Below, piece by piece: positions 26,101 through 35,493 of a stretch of DNA of 64,000 nt. This DNA comes from Planctomycetia bacterium (lineage in GTDB: Bacteria > Planctomycetota > Planctomycetia > Pirellulales > PNKZ01). The notes beneath the pieces are model-generated. The model saw only the letters and a program-made list of their open reading frames with translations. It had not been told where the DNA came from and ran no database searches. The translations under genes were made by a program, and so were the position numbers. The stretch covers positions 1 to 64,000 of the forward strand of contig JAIOPP010000156.1 of assembly GCA_021413845.1 (NCBI GenBank). Reading direction: 5' to 3'. The number at the start of each line of letters is the position of its first letter. Within the stretch, counting starts at the first letter, position 1.

Positions 26101-26673
26101 CGGTTGAAAAGCCCAATGTTCCGACAGCGCCCGGCGAACGCGGTCGTCCATCGAACCGCTCCACATCGTCTTCGCCGACATCGTCTTCGTCGATGCCGGC
26201 CCTTTCGGTACGCTCTCGCCGATCGGCGAGGCGCCGCTCTTCAAAGCCGTCGCGTCTTCCTCCGGCCACGGCAAGCCCATCTTTACCCAGGTCGTGAGAG
26301 CGGCGAGTTGGTCGGCCGGTAGTTTGCCGTCGGGTGGCATCTGCACGTCGCCGTCGTATTTCGTCGCGGCGATGATCGGGCTCCGGCCGGGGTCGCCCGG
26401 TACGGCTGCCGGATGCCCTTCGACTCCGGTAAGAATCGCCTTACGAGTATCGAGACGCAAGCCCGCCTCTTGCTGCTTCGGACCGTGGCATTCGACGCAA
26501 TGCTTCGCCAACAGCGGACGAACCTGCTTCTCGAAATATTCGATCTGCTCGGCGGAGAACTTGGTCGCAACTACGGGCGCAGCGGCCGACGCCGACGAGT
26601 TGCCGATGCCTGCCGACGACCATGCGCAGAGCAGCGCTAAACGAGCGACAAGTTGCGGCGAAAAGTTTCTCAT
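23194..26673 (-). CDS. Planctomycete cytochrome c + DUF1549 + DUF1553 protein with C-terminal jelly-roll
   Basis: The product is 1159 residues from the ATG at 26673; the frame is open to 26847 but the extra stretch lacks a signal. A signal peptide (about 1-35) leads into a cytochrome-c domain with CVECHGPK and VQMPPDG. DUF1549 (RRAYFDLIGLPPTMEE, CARCHDHKFDPLPQ) and DUF1553 (ARVMVNRIWLQHFGQGLVE) follow. After DUF1553 there is a further beta-rich C-terminal domain (about 1010-1130; DGVVLFDGELKHKTKEGDG, FEWSPSFTLLG), not seen in the neighbour at 18495. It is likely a periplasmic or surface protein. Its partner DUF1501 starts 46 nt downstream. Confidence 0.87.
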   Translation of the reverse strand: MRNFSPQLVARLALLCAWSSAGIGNSSASAAAPVVATKFSAEQIEYFEKQVRPLLAKHCVECHGPKQQEAGLRLDTRKAILTGVEGHPAAVPGDPGRSPIIAATKYDGDVQMPPDGKLPADQLAALTTWVKMGLPWPEEDATALKSGASPIGESVPKGPASTKTMSAKTMWSGSMDDRVRRALSEHWAFQPVRRAALPPAAPKPWNDNPIDRFVAAKLSSAGLSPSPPADKRTLLRRAYFDLIGLPPTMEEIEAFERDASPNAYERTIDRLLASPRYGERWARHWLDVARYGDTKGYTFGAERRFPFSYTYRDYVIRAFNDDLPYDRFIVEQIAADKLPRQDGDAALAAMGFLTCGRQFTAVHDTVDDQIDVVMRGFLGLTVVCARCHDHKFDPLPQEDYYSLYGVFRSSLAPASYPLLGEPKPSPEYEAYKKELAKLTTERDTYVAEHQAKLIDELRTHVSDYLAKIVLDRLDNSSSKEKDFLFDAGDPRPVVIRRWRDLLTATKKKPDPVFDAWNKFDALKETEFAERAPSVVAELLKDRSDKNAAVSNRLVREAFRKQTPKSMLDVAETYGALLESVYGDWKKSQDPKSMKPGEKAPDRLEDHAAEELRQVLFDASSPTTLGMDESRQVFDRKVRGEVDARQRKVEALTVTSPGAPPRAMSLVDSKPAFNPAVFVRGDPARRGSEVPRRNLRLLGGEDRKPFADGSGRLELAQAIASADNPLTARVMVNRIWLQHFGQGLVETPSDFGVRTSPPTHPELLDYLAASFMEEGWSIKRLHRLMMTSQTYRQSSDVPMSVPAASGNPLQVDPENRLLWRMNRRRLELEAMRDSLLQIAGRLDTTEFGRPIEIWNKPYSTRRTIYGYIDRQDLPGIFGVFDFANPDVTIDQRPRTTVPQQALFAMNSPFVQEQTRKLVARAEVAGKKDAAQRIAALFRIALGRLPTAEETSRFVRFIEGSTTIEPPKSHWQYGIGDADLVKGRVIGFAPMAHWTGSAWQPSAAYPDAKFGHAIFRVNSGHTGNNLKQAAVARWTSPQDGVVLFDGELKHKTKEGDGVALHLISSRAGKLGTWRVHNGSTKTGVERVEIRKGDQLDLVLDSLGTVDHDSFEWSPSFTLLGGAKPTTWNYQKEFGGPLPTMMNPWELAAQVLLMSNEFMFVD

Positions 26674-26925
26674 AGGTTCGAAAACTTCACCCGACGGAAG
26701 GTGGCAGCAACCTACAGGTTCGACGATCGAGATGCGGGGGCGACAAGGCGGGGCGAGCAAACGAAGGCGAAATGGCCCTCGAAGCTCGGTTGTCGTTGTC
26801 CGGTAAGTAGTTACATCAGTGTAACCGCAGACGACCGGCCGTGTCAAAGTTGCGACTCGAACAGCCGGCCGACGCTCGTAGGCGTCGAGTGTCGTTGAGC
26901 TTACGAACCGCTGTCGAAAAAGAGT

Positions 26926-29922
26926 TCACTTGGCGGGCTTGCTGCCGGGAGCATCGGGGACCGAGCCGTCGAGGTAGCGCCAATTCTTGACGAACGAAAT
27001 GACGTCGGCCATGTCTTGATGCGGCAAATTCCGTTCAAGACCTTCGGGCATCAGCGAAACGCCGTTGGATTCCATCGTGTCGATCGCCGATTTCAACACG
27101 CTCTGCTGCTTGCCGTCGGGAAGTTTCAGCGTCACCGAGCCGGGAGTTTCCGCCGCAATGATGCCGACGAACTGCAAGCCGTCGTCGGTGACGACCGTAT
27201 AGCTCACGAAGTTGTTGTCGATCGCCTTGTTCGGCTGAATCACGTCGACGAGCACCTGCTCAAGCGTCTTTGTCCGGAGATCGGCGATGCTTGGGCCGAC
27301 GTCGACCCCGACGTCGCCGATCTTATGGCATGTCGCGCAAGTCTTGCGAAAAATTTCCTTGCCGCGCCGAGCATCGGCCTGCAGCGCGAGAACTTGGCGA
27401 TAGTCTTCGAGCGCCTTCATTCGATCGGCCGGCATCGACGACGCAAGCAACTTCTCGGCGCGTGCTTTGATTTTCGGATCGGTGCTCTTCAGCAATCGCG
27501 ACGCGCGGGCCTGATCGAGATCCTTCGGCTTGATCTTTCCCTGATCCATCGCATCGAGCAAGGCCGCGACACGCTCCGAGCGGCTGAGCAACACGTCGAA
27601 GATCTGGCCGCGCATCGCCGGAGATTGTTTCGGAAGCATCGCAATGAGCATTGTCGAGATCTGAGGCATCGGCCGAGACGAGAGATACGCTAGTCCTTTG
27701 GCGCGAATCTCGCCGTCCGGGTCGCTGCTCACGACTTTTAGCACCGCTTCCGCATCGGCGATGCTCGCCGCCGGCGACTCGGAAGGGTGCGCCGCGATCG
27801 CCGTGAGAATCGTGAACGCATCGAGTCGCTGTTCTTTTTCGACTTTCGAATTCACGACGAGGCTGAAGGCTTCTTTACGCAGCGCGTCGACTTTTGCTTC
27901 GTCGAAGACCACGGCTAATCGTTTCGCGAGCCCGCTCGCTACGGCAAGCAGCAACTCTTGGCCTTCTTCACTGGTCTCCCAGGGCGTAAGCGCTTGACGC
28001 ACCACCTTGCCCGAGGTTTGATCGATCTGCGGCCCCGCGGCCACGGCCAACTCCCGCAATAGCGACCGACGCTTCATTGCCTCGGCCGGATCGGTCGGTT
28101 TCGTACGACCGATGACGATCGCCAACAATCTGGCGGCGTCCTTCGGTGCCGCGGTTCCTACGGCGAGCCTCGTCCACGCTACATCATCGGCTCGTTCGAT
28201 GATATCGGCCAGCGCTTCGAGCGTGGCTTCGTCGGGCGAACCGACCGCACCGAGCGTCAATGCCGTTTGAAAGCGCAGGCGGCCGTCTTCGTGGCGGGCA
28301 TTCGCCGCCACTTGCGAACGGATATCGGCATCGACGGCAACGAACGACTCGGCCAAGAGGACCGCTTGCTCGCGGACGCGCGGATGCTTATCGGCGAGCG
28401 CCACGGCAATGGTTTCCTTCGCGAGCGCGCCTTGGCCTTGAAGAGCCCACAAAGCATGAACTCGTGCTTGCGCACTTTTCCCTTCGGCAATCATCGTCTT
28501 CAACAAGATCACCGCGGCTTCGTCTTGCCGTTCCACCAGCAACCGCTGCGCCGTCTCGCGCCACCACGCGTTCGGATGCTCCAACGCTTGCACGAGTTCC
28601 GCCGCCGAAGCACGATCGAGCGTCGGCGGCTTCTCCGGCCGCTTGAAATCCTTCGGCACGATCCGATAAATTCGTCCGCGATCGTCGCCGGAGCGCAGGT
28701 CGGGGCGGTTCTTCAACTCGTCCGGCATGAACGCCGGGTGCTCGATTACGGCGCGATACATATCGCAAACATAGAGCGCGCCGTCGGGCCCGCCGTCGAG
28801 ATAGACGCCGCGAAACCAAGGATCGCGCGAAGCGAGAAACTCGCGGCCTTCTTGCGCCCACTTGCCGGCGAACGTCGCACCGGCAGGAGAGACGAGTTCT
28901 CGATGAACTAAGCTTCCGGTCGGCTCGCAAGTGAAGCCGTTGCCGTAATAGGCGGGGGGAAGCGCATCGCCGCGATATACTTCGACACCGCAAGCCGCCG
29001 AGTATTGGCCGGCATGCAAGATCGACGTCGTCCAGGCTTGTACGAGCGGATAGACATGCGAAGCCTCGCCGGCCGCCGCCACATCGTTCACGACCACAGG
29101 AACGACTAGCGCCGGATTGCGCACGAGATAGCGATCCTCCAGCACGACATGCATCATCGGGTTGCGATTGCTGCAGATGAACCGATTGCCGTAGTCGTCG
29201 AAAGTGAGCCCGAACTGTCCGTTGCCGGCGATCGCTTCGTAGCAGCCGGTGCGCGGGTCGAACTTCAGATCGTGGCCGCGCAACGATACCGGAGCGGCTT
29301 TCGGATCGCGCGGGTTCGCAGCCATGCCGCCGCGCAAACCGTTGGCGACATAGATGCAATTGTCTAAGCCGAAGCGCGGATGATTCACGCGAAGCTGCGG
29401 GTTCTCGATCGCGAAGCCGGTGAACCACGTTTCGTTCACGTCGGCGCGGTTGTCGCCATCGGTATCTTTCAGGAACGCGATCCGGCCGGCCATCGTCGCG
29501 ATGACACCGCCGTTCCAAGGTTGCAAGCCGTTGCAGAACGGCAAACCTTCGGCGAAGACATGCGCGGTCTCGTAGCGACCGTCGTTGTCTTTGTCTTCCA
29601 AGAGCTTGATGCGCGAAAGCGGCGCGGCACCCGCCGCAGGACCGTTCGGATAGTCGCGATATTCGGCGACCCACATTCGGCCCGAGCCGTCGAAGCGAAC
29701 CGTCACGGGGTCGACGACCTCGGGCTCGCACGCGACGATTTCGATGCGAAGTCCGTCGTCGAGTTGAAACCAACGGAGCGACTCTTCCGGCGAGACGGGG
29801 CTTTTCGGCCCTTCGGCTGCTTGCAACGCAGCGGGCTGGAATACGATCGTCGCCTGCAAAGCGAAGGCGAGGAGAATCGCCATGCGCCGACAGGCGCGCA
29901 GCGAAGTATGGGCAAGCGACAT
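26926..29922 (-). CDS. PVC-type heme-binding dehydrogenase with HEAT repeats and cytochrome c
   Basis: This exported 998-residue protein has a signal peptide ending near AALQA. The N-terminal half is the PVC dehydrogenase propeller-like domain (VDPVTVRFDGSGRMWVAEYR, GDNRADVNETWFTGF, RNPMMHVVLEDRYLVRNP). HEAT-like helical repeats follow (about 430-830). A C-terminal cytochrome-c domain has CATCHKIGDVG and the family ending FVGIIAAETPGSVTLKLPDG. Members are thought to be membrane-bound redox enzymes acting on sugars or alcohols, but activity is inferred. The ATG at 29922 has GGAGGAG 8 nt upstream, a clear choice over 29964. Confidence 0.87.
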   Translation of the reverse strand: MSLAHTSLRACRRMAILLAFALQATIVFQPAALQAAEGPKSPVSPEESLRWFQLDDGLRIEIVACEPEVVDPVTVRFDGSGRMWVAEYRDYPNGPAAGAAPLSRIKLLEDKDNDGRYETAHVFAEGLPFCNGLQPWNGGVIATMAGRIAFLKDTDGDNRADVNETWFTGFAIENPQLRVNHPRFGLDNCIYVANGLRGGMAANPRDPKAAPVSLRGHDLKFDPRTGCYEAIAGNGQFGLTFDDYGNRFICSNRNPMMHVVLEDRYLVRNPALVVPVVVNDVAAAGEASHVYPLVQAWTTSILHAGQYSAACGVEVYRGDALPPAYYGNGFTCEPTGSLVHRELVSPAGATFAGKWAQEGREFLASRDPWFRGVYLDGGPDGALYVCDMYRAVIEHPAFMPDELKNRPDLRSGDDRGRIYRIVPKDFKRPEKPPTLDRASAAELVQALEHPNAWWRETAQRLLVERQDEAAVILLKTMIAEGKSAQARVHALWALQGQGALAKETIAVALADKHPRVREQAVLLAESFVAVDADIRSQVAANARHEDGRLRFQTALTLGAVGSPDEATLEALADIIERADDVAWTRLAVGTAAPKDAARLLAIVIGRTKPTDPAEAMKRRSLLRELAVAAGPQIDQTSGKVVRQALTPWETSEEGQELLLAVASGLAKRLAVVFDEAKVDALRKEAFSLVVNSKVEKEQRLDAFTILTAIAAHPSESPAASIADAEAVLKVVSSDPDGEIRAKGLAYLSSRPMPQISTMLIAMLPKQSPAMRGQIFDVLLSRSERVAALLDAMDQGKIKPKDLDQARASRLLKSTDPKIKARAEKLLASSMPADRMKALEDYRQVLALQADARRGKEIFRKTCATCHKIGDVGVDVGPSIADLRTKTLEQVLVDVIQPNKAIDNNFVSYTVVTDDGLQFVGIIAAETPGSVTLKLPDGKQQSVLKSAIDTMESNGVSLMPEGLERNLPHQDMADVISFVKNWRYLDGSVPDAPGSKPAK

Positions 29923-30035
29923 CCCGCGATCTCCTCCGATCAAGAAACGAAAGACTCGCGCCACGTTAACCCAACGAGGCGCGCATCGGAAGGCCCGCGC
30001 AGGGGCGGAAGCAAGAAATTGTCGGGCCTCGGCGT

Positions 30036-31382
30036 TTAGATCAGGCCCGCGATCGGCGTTCCATTGTCGACGAGATACTGCGGGCGACCGTTATGGTCGA
30101 CGATCGTCTCGCGCAGATCGATGCCAAGCGTGTGGTAGATCGTCGCCAACACATCTTGCGTTCCGAACGGCAGGAACCGGGCACGCTCACCACGATGATC
30201 GGTCTCGCCGATGACTTGCCCCATCTTCAAGCCGCCGCCGGCGACAAGCGCACACATCGCGCTCGGCCAGTGGCCGCGACCGTCGGGAGTGACGTCGCCG
30301 ATTTTCGGCGAACGACCGAACTCGCTCCAAATCACTACGGCCACGCGCTCGGAAAGGCCGCGCTCGTGGAGGTCGTTGATCAAAGCGGCGACCGCGCGAT
30401 CGTAGATCGGAAGTTTATTCCGGAGCAAGCCGAAGTTGCCGGCGTGCGTGTCCCAGCCGTTGTCGAAGATGGTGCCGAACTGCTTGCCGAAGAAGCGCGC
30501 ACCGACGGATACGAGCGACACGCCGGCCTCCGCCAAGCGCCGAGCGCGCAACAGATCGAGCCCCTGAGACTTCGGGTCGAATCCTTCGCCGTAGGCTTCG
30601 CGCACCGACTGTTTTTCCTGAGTCAGGTCGAGCGCCTCGCGCACCTGAGTCGTCGTCAGCATTTCGAGCGCGCGATCGTTGTATGTCGTCATGTCGGGCA
30701 GGTCGCGACCGACACGGTCGAGCGAGCGGAGCAGTTCGCGTCGACCATGAAAGCGATCGCGAATCTCTTTGCTCAACTCCAAGTCTTGCCGCACTTCGCC
30801 GGCGATGTTAAACGGCCGATGTGCCGGGCCGAGGTAGGCCGGCTCTTCCGGATCGTCGTACGAAGGAAGCAGCCTGTGCGACGAGACGCTGACGTAGGGC
30901 GGGATCGGACCATCGGCACCGCGCAGCTTACTTACCACGCAGCCGATCGCGGGGCGACGGAGCGAGCCGATTTGGCCGGATGCCGAGGCGGGAATCCCGG
31001 TCAAAAGCTCGGTCGGGTCGTGATTTCCCCGTGTCTTAATACCGCGAATGATCGAGAACTTATCGGCGATCTTGGCGTGTAGAGGGAGCAACTCGCAGAC
31101 GTCGAGGCCTGCGACGTTGGTCTTGATCGGGCGGAACTCTCCCCGATATTCCGCCGGCGCTTCCGGCTTCATATCGTACATGTCGATATGGCTCGCGCCG
31201 CCCGGCAGATAGACCATGATGATCGACTTCTGTTGCGGCCGAATCGCTTTGGCCGAAGCCGACTCAATCCGCAGCATGTCTGCACAAGTCAATCCGCCGA
31301 CGCACAACGAACCGATGCGCAAGAAACTCCGCCGCGACCGACCGGCGGGAACCAAGTTGCGAGACTCTGCGATATCGAGCAT
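30036..31382 (-). CDS. DUF1501 protein with Tat-type signal
   Basis: The product is 448 residues. The twin-Arg motif GRSRRSFLRIGS lies about 17 residues in. Family blocks are SIIMVYLPGGASHIDMYDMK, IIRGIKTRGNHDPTELLTG and IWSEFGRSPKIGDVTPDGRG. Between it and the next DUF1501 gene (31475) there is no DUF1549 gene; the neighbours are the PVC dehydrogenase downstream and another DUF1501 upstream. Activity is unknown. Confidence 0.87.
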   Translation of the reverse strand: MLDIAESRNLVPAGRSRRSFLRIGSLCVGGLTCADMLRIESASAKAIRPQQKSIIMVYLPGGASHIDMYDMKPEAPAEYRGEFRPIKTNVAGLDVCELLPLHAKIADKFSIIRGIKTRGNHDPTELLTGIPASASGQIGSLRRPAIGCVVSKLRGADGPIPPYVSVSSHRLLPSYDDPEEPAYLGPAHRPFNIAGEVRQDLELSKEIRDRFHGRRELLRSLDRVGRDLPDMTTYNDRALEMLTTTQVREALDLTQEKQSVREAYGEGFDPKSQGLDLLRARRLAEAGVSLVSVGARFFGKQFGTIFDNGWDTHAGNFGLLRNKLPIYDRAVAALINDLHERGLSERVAVVIWSEFGRSPKIGDVTPDGRGHWPSAMCALVAGGGLKMGQVIGETDHRGERARFLPFGTQDVLATIYHTLGIDLRETIVDHNGRPQYLVDNGTPIAGLI

Positions 31383-31474
31383 CGAGCTACTTACCTTGCG
31401 TACTAACGGCTATTCAGGTCTGGCGTTGCATCGGCCGCCGAATGAGCGGCCCTCTCAGTGGTCGTTATCGTGAC

Positions 31475-32938
31475 TTAGATCAACCCGCGAATCGGATCGC
31501 CGTGGTAGACGAAATGCGGACGGCCCGACGGATCTTGCCAGGATGTTTCGCGCGGGAGTCCGAGACCGTGGTAAATCGTCGCTCCCATCGATTCCGGCGT
31601 CTCCGGTTGCAGCGCGGGATAGGCACCGATCTTATCCGTCGTGCCGATCATTTGTCCACCCTTCACGCCGCCGCCGGCGAAGAACACGCTTTGCGTTCCC
31701 CAGTGGTCGCGGCCCGGCTCTTTGTAGGTTTTCCCAATTCCCGAAATGCGCGGCGTGCGCCCCATCTCGCCGGCCATCACGATCATGGTCGATTCGAGAA
31801 GCCCGCGCTCGTCGAGATCGTCGAGCAGCGCGGAAACGGCCTGATCCGTCGGCGGGAACAAATAGTTCTTGAGGTTCGGAAATTGATTGCCGTGCGTGTC
31901 CCAAGTTTCATCGTTGCCGAGGTTGACCTGCACGAGCCGTACGCCCGACTCGACCAACTGCCGAGCGATTAAGCACGACCAGCCGAACGAGTTGCGCCCG
32001 TAACGATCTTGCGTCTTGCCGTCGACATGCGCGACTTCGAAAGCGCGCTGCGTGCTCGGGTCGGTGAGCAGCGAGATCGCGCGTTGACGATGGCGATCGA
32101 ACGGTCCTTCGGAGGCATATTGATCGAGCTCGCGCCGTTGTCGTTCGAGCCCGTTCAACAACCCAAGGCGACTCGTAAACGCGTCCGGCGACATCTCCGC
32201 CGGCAACGAAAGATTGGGGGCTTGGAACTTAAACTTATCGAGCGTGACCTTTCCCGTAGCATGATGAAACGCATGCGTAGGATAGGCCCCGTAGGCGGTC
32301 GAATCGAAACGGCACATCTCCAGGAACATCGGGTTGCGATGCGAACCCATTTCGCCGGCGAACTGGCCCGGGATCACTCGACCGGTGTTATGGATCAACG
32401 TCTCCGGCAGCACGACTGCGGGCGGCAGATTGTTGAGTGGAGGAGCGACCGCGTTCGCGATGGCGGCGATCGACGGCCAATCGCGCGGCATCGGCTTGTT
32501 CGGGCTGAACCCCGGCGGCAGCATATTGCGCCCCGACAACATGAGCATGTGTCCGGCGGAATGCTCCGGCTCTTTGTGTGCCATCGATCGAACGACGGCC
32601 CACTTGTCGCTCCGCGCGGCGAGCTTCGGCATGTGCTCGCAAATATGAACACCGGGAGTCGACGTCGCGATCGGCTTGAATTCGCCCCGCACCTGATCGG
32701 GAGCATCGGGCTTCATGTCGAAGCTATCGATTTGCGACAAGCCGCCCGAAAGAAAAAGATAGATGACCGACCGCGCTTTACCGTTCGGAGCGAGCCGGTT
32801 AGCGGCTTCGCTATCGACACCCGGCTTGGCGAGGGCCTGGAGCGGATCGAGATGGTTCATACCGAGCCCGAGCAAACCGACCGCGCCGGCTTGCACGGCA
32901 ATGCGTCTGGAGAAAGCGGCATGCTGTAAGTAACGCAT
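31475..32938 (-). CDS. DUF1501 protein
   Basis: The 487-residue product starts at ATG 32938 with GAGAGG 6 nt upstream; the frame extends to 33043 without a plausible leader. The N-terminus AAFSRRIAVQAGAVGLLGLG has a double Arg and a hydrophobic stretch, a weaker Tat signal than in the sister proteins. Blocks include SVIYLFLSGGLSQIDSFDMK, VRSMAHKEPEHSAGHMLMLS and AGEMGRTPRISGIGKTYKE. Glu replaces the usual Phe/Gly context in AGEMGRTP, a common DUF1501 variant. It is paired with the PPC protein upstream. Confidence 0.86.
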   Translation of the reverse strand: MRYLQHAAFSRRIAVQAGAVGLLGLGMNHLDPLQALAKPGVDSEAANRLAPNGKARSVIYLFLSGGLSQIDSFDMKPDAPDQVRGEFKPIATSTPGVHICEHMPKLAARSDKWAVVRSMAHKEPEHSAGHMLMLSGRNMLPPGFSPNKPMPRDWPSIAAIANAVAPPLNNLPPAVVLPETLIHNTGRVIPGQFAGEMGSHRNPMFLEMCRFDSTAYGAYPTHAFHHATGKVTLDKFKFQAPNLSLPAEMSPDAFTSRLGLLNGLERQRRELDQYASEGPFDRHRQRAISLLTDPSTQRAFEVAHVDGKTQDRYGRNSFGWSCLIARQLVESGVRLVQVNLGNDETWDTHGNQFPNLKNYLFPPTDQAVSALLDDLDERGLLESTMIVMAGEMGRTPRISGIGKTYKEPGRDHWGTQSVFFAGGGVKGGQMIGTTDKIGAYPALQPETPESMGATIYHGLGLPRETSWQDPSGRPHFVYHGDPIRGLI

Positions 32939-33199
32939 GGCGAACCTCTCGGTAGGAGCGCCTGGAAGCCGGGGCGACGTCGTCGACGCGAATAGCTTCA
33001 AAGCGAATGACGGAAGGAAGGGGGCGGGCAGGGGGGAACGCAACTTCCGGATACATCCGATCGTATCGAACTACGCCAATGCATGCAATGGAATTCATCG
33101 GGTCGGCGGAGCGTGCAACTTCGCGAAAAGTTCGCTTTCCCAGGCAAAGTCGCACATTCTTGCGGAGTCGTTCCCGCCGATCACGTTATTTCTTGGCAA

Positions 33200-35356
33200 C
33201 TATTTCTTAGCAACTGCGGCCGGCTTTTTCGTTTCGGCGGGGATCGTGAGAAAGATCGGGTTCGAGGCGTACTTCGTATCGATCGAGAAGCTGACCGAAA
33301 CCCCGGCCAGCACGGCGATCGGCAACCGCTCGACCGGCAGCGCGGCCGAGGTGGCTTCGAGCGTCATCTTTCCTTCCAAGGTGTTCCCCGCGAGCCGTGT
33401 GACGCTGCTCTTGCCGAGCGATACGCCGGGAGGAAGTTGCTCGCCGAGTTTGCCGGTGAAGTATCCCCAGGTAAACTCCAAACCGACGGGGTCTTTGTAG
33501 CTGGGGCTCCGCTCGATCTTCACGGTCAGGTCTACTTTGTCCCCCGGATTCAGCTTGAGTTCGCTCGGGATCGCTTCGATCCGCAGCAAGTCGAGTTGTT
33601 TCGCGACTCCGACGACCGATGTCCGAACCGGCCAATAGCCTTGGCTCCCTCCTTGCGATTGCAACTCGCAGAGGACCTCGGCTTCGTGCTCGATCGTACG
33701 ATTGCTTCCGGTCGCCGCGTCGATAGTCTCGGCCTTGCCGATGATTTTCACAAGCGATGCGCCGACCTGCGCCGTCTTATCGGCCGAAAGGATAATGCCG
33801 ACGCGCGTCATGCCAGGAGGAACCGTAACGGGAGTCTGCGTTACGCCGGCGGGAAGCCCTGAGACGTGGATCTCGACCGGCCCTTCGAATCCGTTGAGGC
33901 GAGTTACGTCGGCGAACCACAAGGTGTGCGTTCCCGGCGCGAGCAGAGCGTAGTACAGCTTCCCGGAAACCTCGAAGTCGGGACCAACCGGTTGGATCGT
34001 GAGATGGTAGGTGAAGTCGATGCCGCCGCGGTCGTGCAAGTCGCGCACGCAGACGACATAGCGGCCATCGGCCGGCGCGCGAAACGAGAGCTTAGGGTCG
34101 GGCGTGAGGGGTAAGTCGTCGGCCTCGGCGACCTTCTTTCCGGCAACGTCGTAGACCTCGAGCACGGCATCGAGCGGCAGGCCGTAGCGGCGAGCATCGA
34201 CTTGCAGCGCATAGTAGGCATCCTTCTTAGCAACGAACGCGAAGCGATGGGCATCGTCGGGACGCGATAGCCGACCGTTGACGCCGACGGGGAGCTTCAC
34301 TTCCCGAGGCTTCGCTTCGGCGATCGCTTCCGTTTGAATAAGCTGCTCAAACGGCTCCGAACCGAACTCGACGGGATTCGTCGCCGTGCCGGCGATCGAA
34401 AGCCGCTTGCGATTGACGTTCGCCACCTTCGACCTTGCCGGAATGATCGGGGCTCTGCCGATCGTGCGTCCGCTGATCGAAACGACATCGGCTTCGCTGA
34501 CGGCGAAACCGACGAACACCAGAGGAAACGTCGTCAAGGCCGGTAACCCCCGAGTGATTTCGACGCAATACGAATAACGAGGATCGCCGACGTAGCGTGT
34601 GTCGCGCACCGCAAGCACGTAGTTGCCGTCTTGCGGAAGCTCGACGGAAAGCAGGGCATCGCCGCCGAAGTAGTTGTCGTTCATTCCGACGATTTGGCCG
34701 TTCGGTCCGGTGAGCGTGAGAATCGGATCCATGTGATAGCCGGCTTTGCCGACCATATCGTGGACTGCTTGCGTCATTCGCTGCGCGTAGATTTGAAACG
34801 TCAGTTGCTCCCCCTTCTTCCCTGACATCCGAAAGCAATCGACATCCTCGGGCTCAGGGCATTGCCCACAGACCGCGGCAGGCACGGCAACCGGCTGCGC
34901 TTGCGATGGAGTACCGTTCTCGGTCGTCGTCTCGAGAACGACGGGATAGTCGGTCACCAGAATATGCGCAACGCTCGAAACCGCCGCGGGCGTGGCGAGA
35001 CGAAATTCATGCAGGCCCGGCATTTGGCCGGCCGGCACCACGACTTGCATCTTGTGCGGCGTACCCACCTGCCCGCGCTTGGTGAGCGGGGCTTCGACCG
35101 GCTTCGTTTCCAGGAGCCGCATCGTCGGGCCGGGAGGGGCGAAAAACGACGCGTAGGTTCCATCGAGCGAGAAGTTGGAACGGAGTTGAACGTCGGCGGT
35201 CGTGCCGCTTTGCACGGCACAGGGATACGCCGTCGTGAGCTGTCGGAAACCGATTCCACCGGCAGCGGCTTTCGACGATGGCGCAATTGCCGCCACGGCA
35301 ACGACGAAGAAAAGCGGACGCGTTGCGCGCGAAACCGAACTTAGGACCGTACGCAT
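33200..35356 (-). CDS. Exported PPC-domain (pre-peptidase C-terminal) protein
   Basis: The product is 718 residues from ATG 35356 (GGAG 9 nt upstream). After the signal peptide there are repeated beta-sandwich pieces with the pre-peptidase C-terminal pattern: EPEDVDCFRMSGKKGEQLTF, LPQDGNYVLAVRDTRY, DDAHRFAFVAKKDAYYALQV and APADGRYVVCVRDLHDRGG. These domains resemble the PPC segments of the 4080-7778 protein, but there is no cytochrome, WD40 or peptidase domain. It probably acts as a surface adhesin or scaffold. It diverges from the GNAT gene at 35494 and heads the DUF1501-DUF1501-dehydrogenase run. Confidence 0.82.
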   Translation of the reverse strand: MRTVLSSVSRATRPLFFVVAVAAIAPSSKAAAGGIGFRQLTTAYPCAVQSGTTADVQLRSNFSLDGTYASFFAPPGPTMRLLETKPVEAPLTKRGQVGTPHKMQVVVPAGQMPGLHEFRLATPAAVSSVAHILVTDYPVVLETTTENGTPSQAQPVAVPAAVCGQCPEPEDVDCFRMSGKKGEQLTFQIYAQRMTQAVHDMVGKAGYHMDPILTLTGPNGQIVGMNDNYFGGDALLSVELPQDGNYVLAVRDTRYVGDPRYSYCVEITRGLPALTTFPLVFVGFAVSEADVVSISGRTIGRAPIIPARSKVANVNRKRLSIAGTATNPVEFGSEPFEQLIQTEAIAEAKPREVKLPVGVNGRLSRPDDAHRFAFVAKKDAYYALQVDARRYGLPLDAVLEVYDVAGKKVAEADDLPLTPDPKLSFRAPADGRYVVCVRDLHDRGGIDFTYHLTIQPVGPDFEVSGKLYYALLAPGTHTLWFADVTRLNGFEGPVEIHVSGLPAGVTQTPVTVPPGMTRVGIILSADKTAQVGASLVKIIGKAETIDAATGSNRTIEHEAEVLCELQSQGGSQGYWPVRTSVVGVAKQLDLLRIEAIPSELKLNPGDKVDLTVKIERSPSYKDPVGLEFTWGYFTGKLGEQLPPGVSLGKSSVTRLAGNTLEGKMTLEATSAALPVERLPIAVLAGVSVSFSIDTKYASNPIFLTIPAETKKPAAVAKK

Positions 35357-35493
35357 AGACGAGTCTCCGAGGCGGGCTACAATCGCGGGCAGGATGTTTA
35401 TCATGGCCGGGTTGGGGCAGGGCGTCAAGAAAACGGCGCCGCGATGCACGATCCAGGCGAGTGCTCGATCGAACCGAACGAGGCCGGTGCGTT

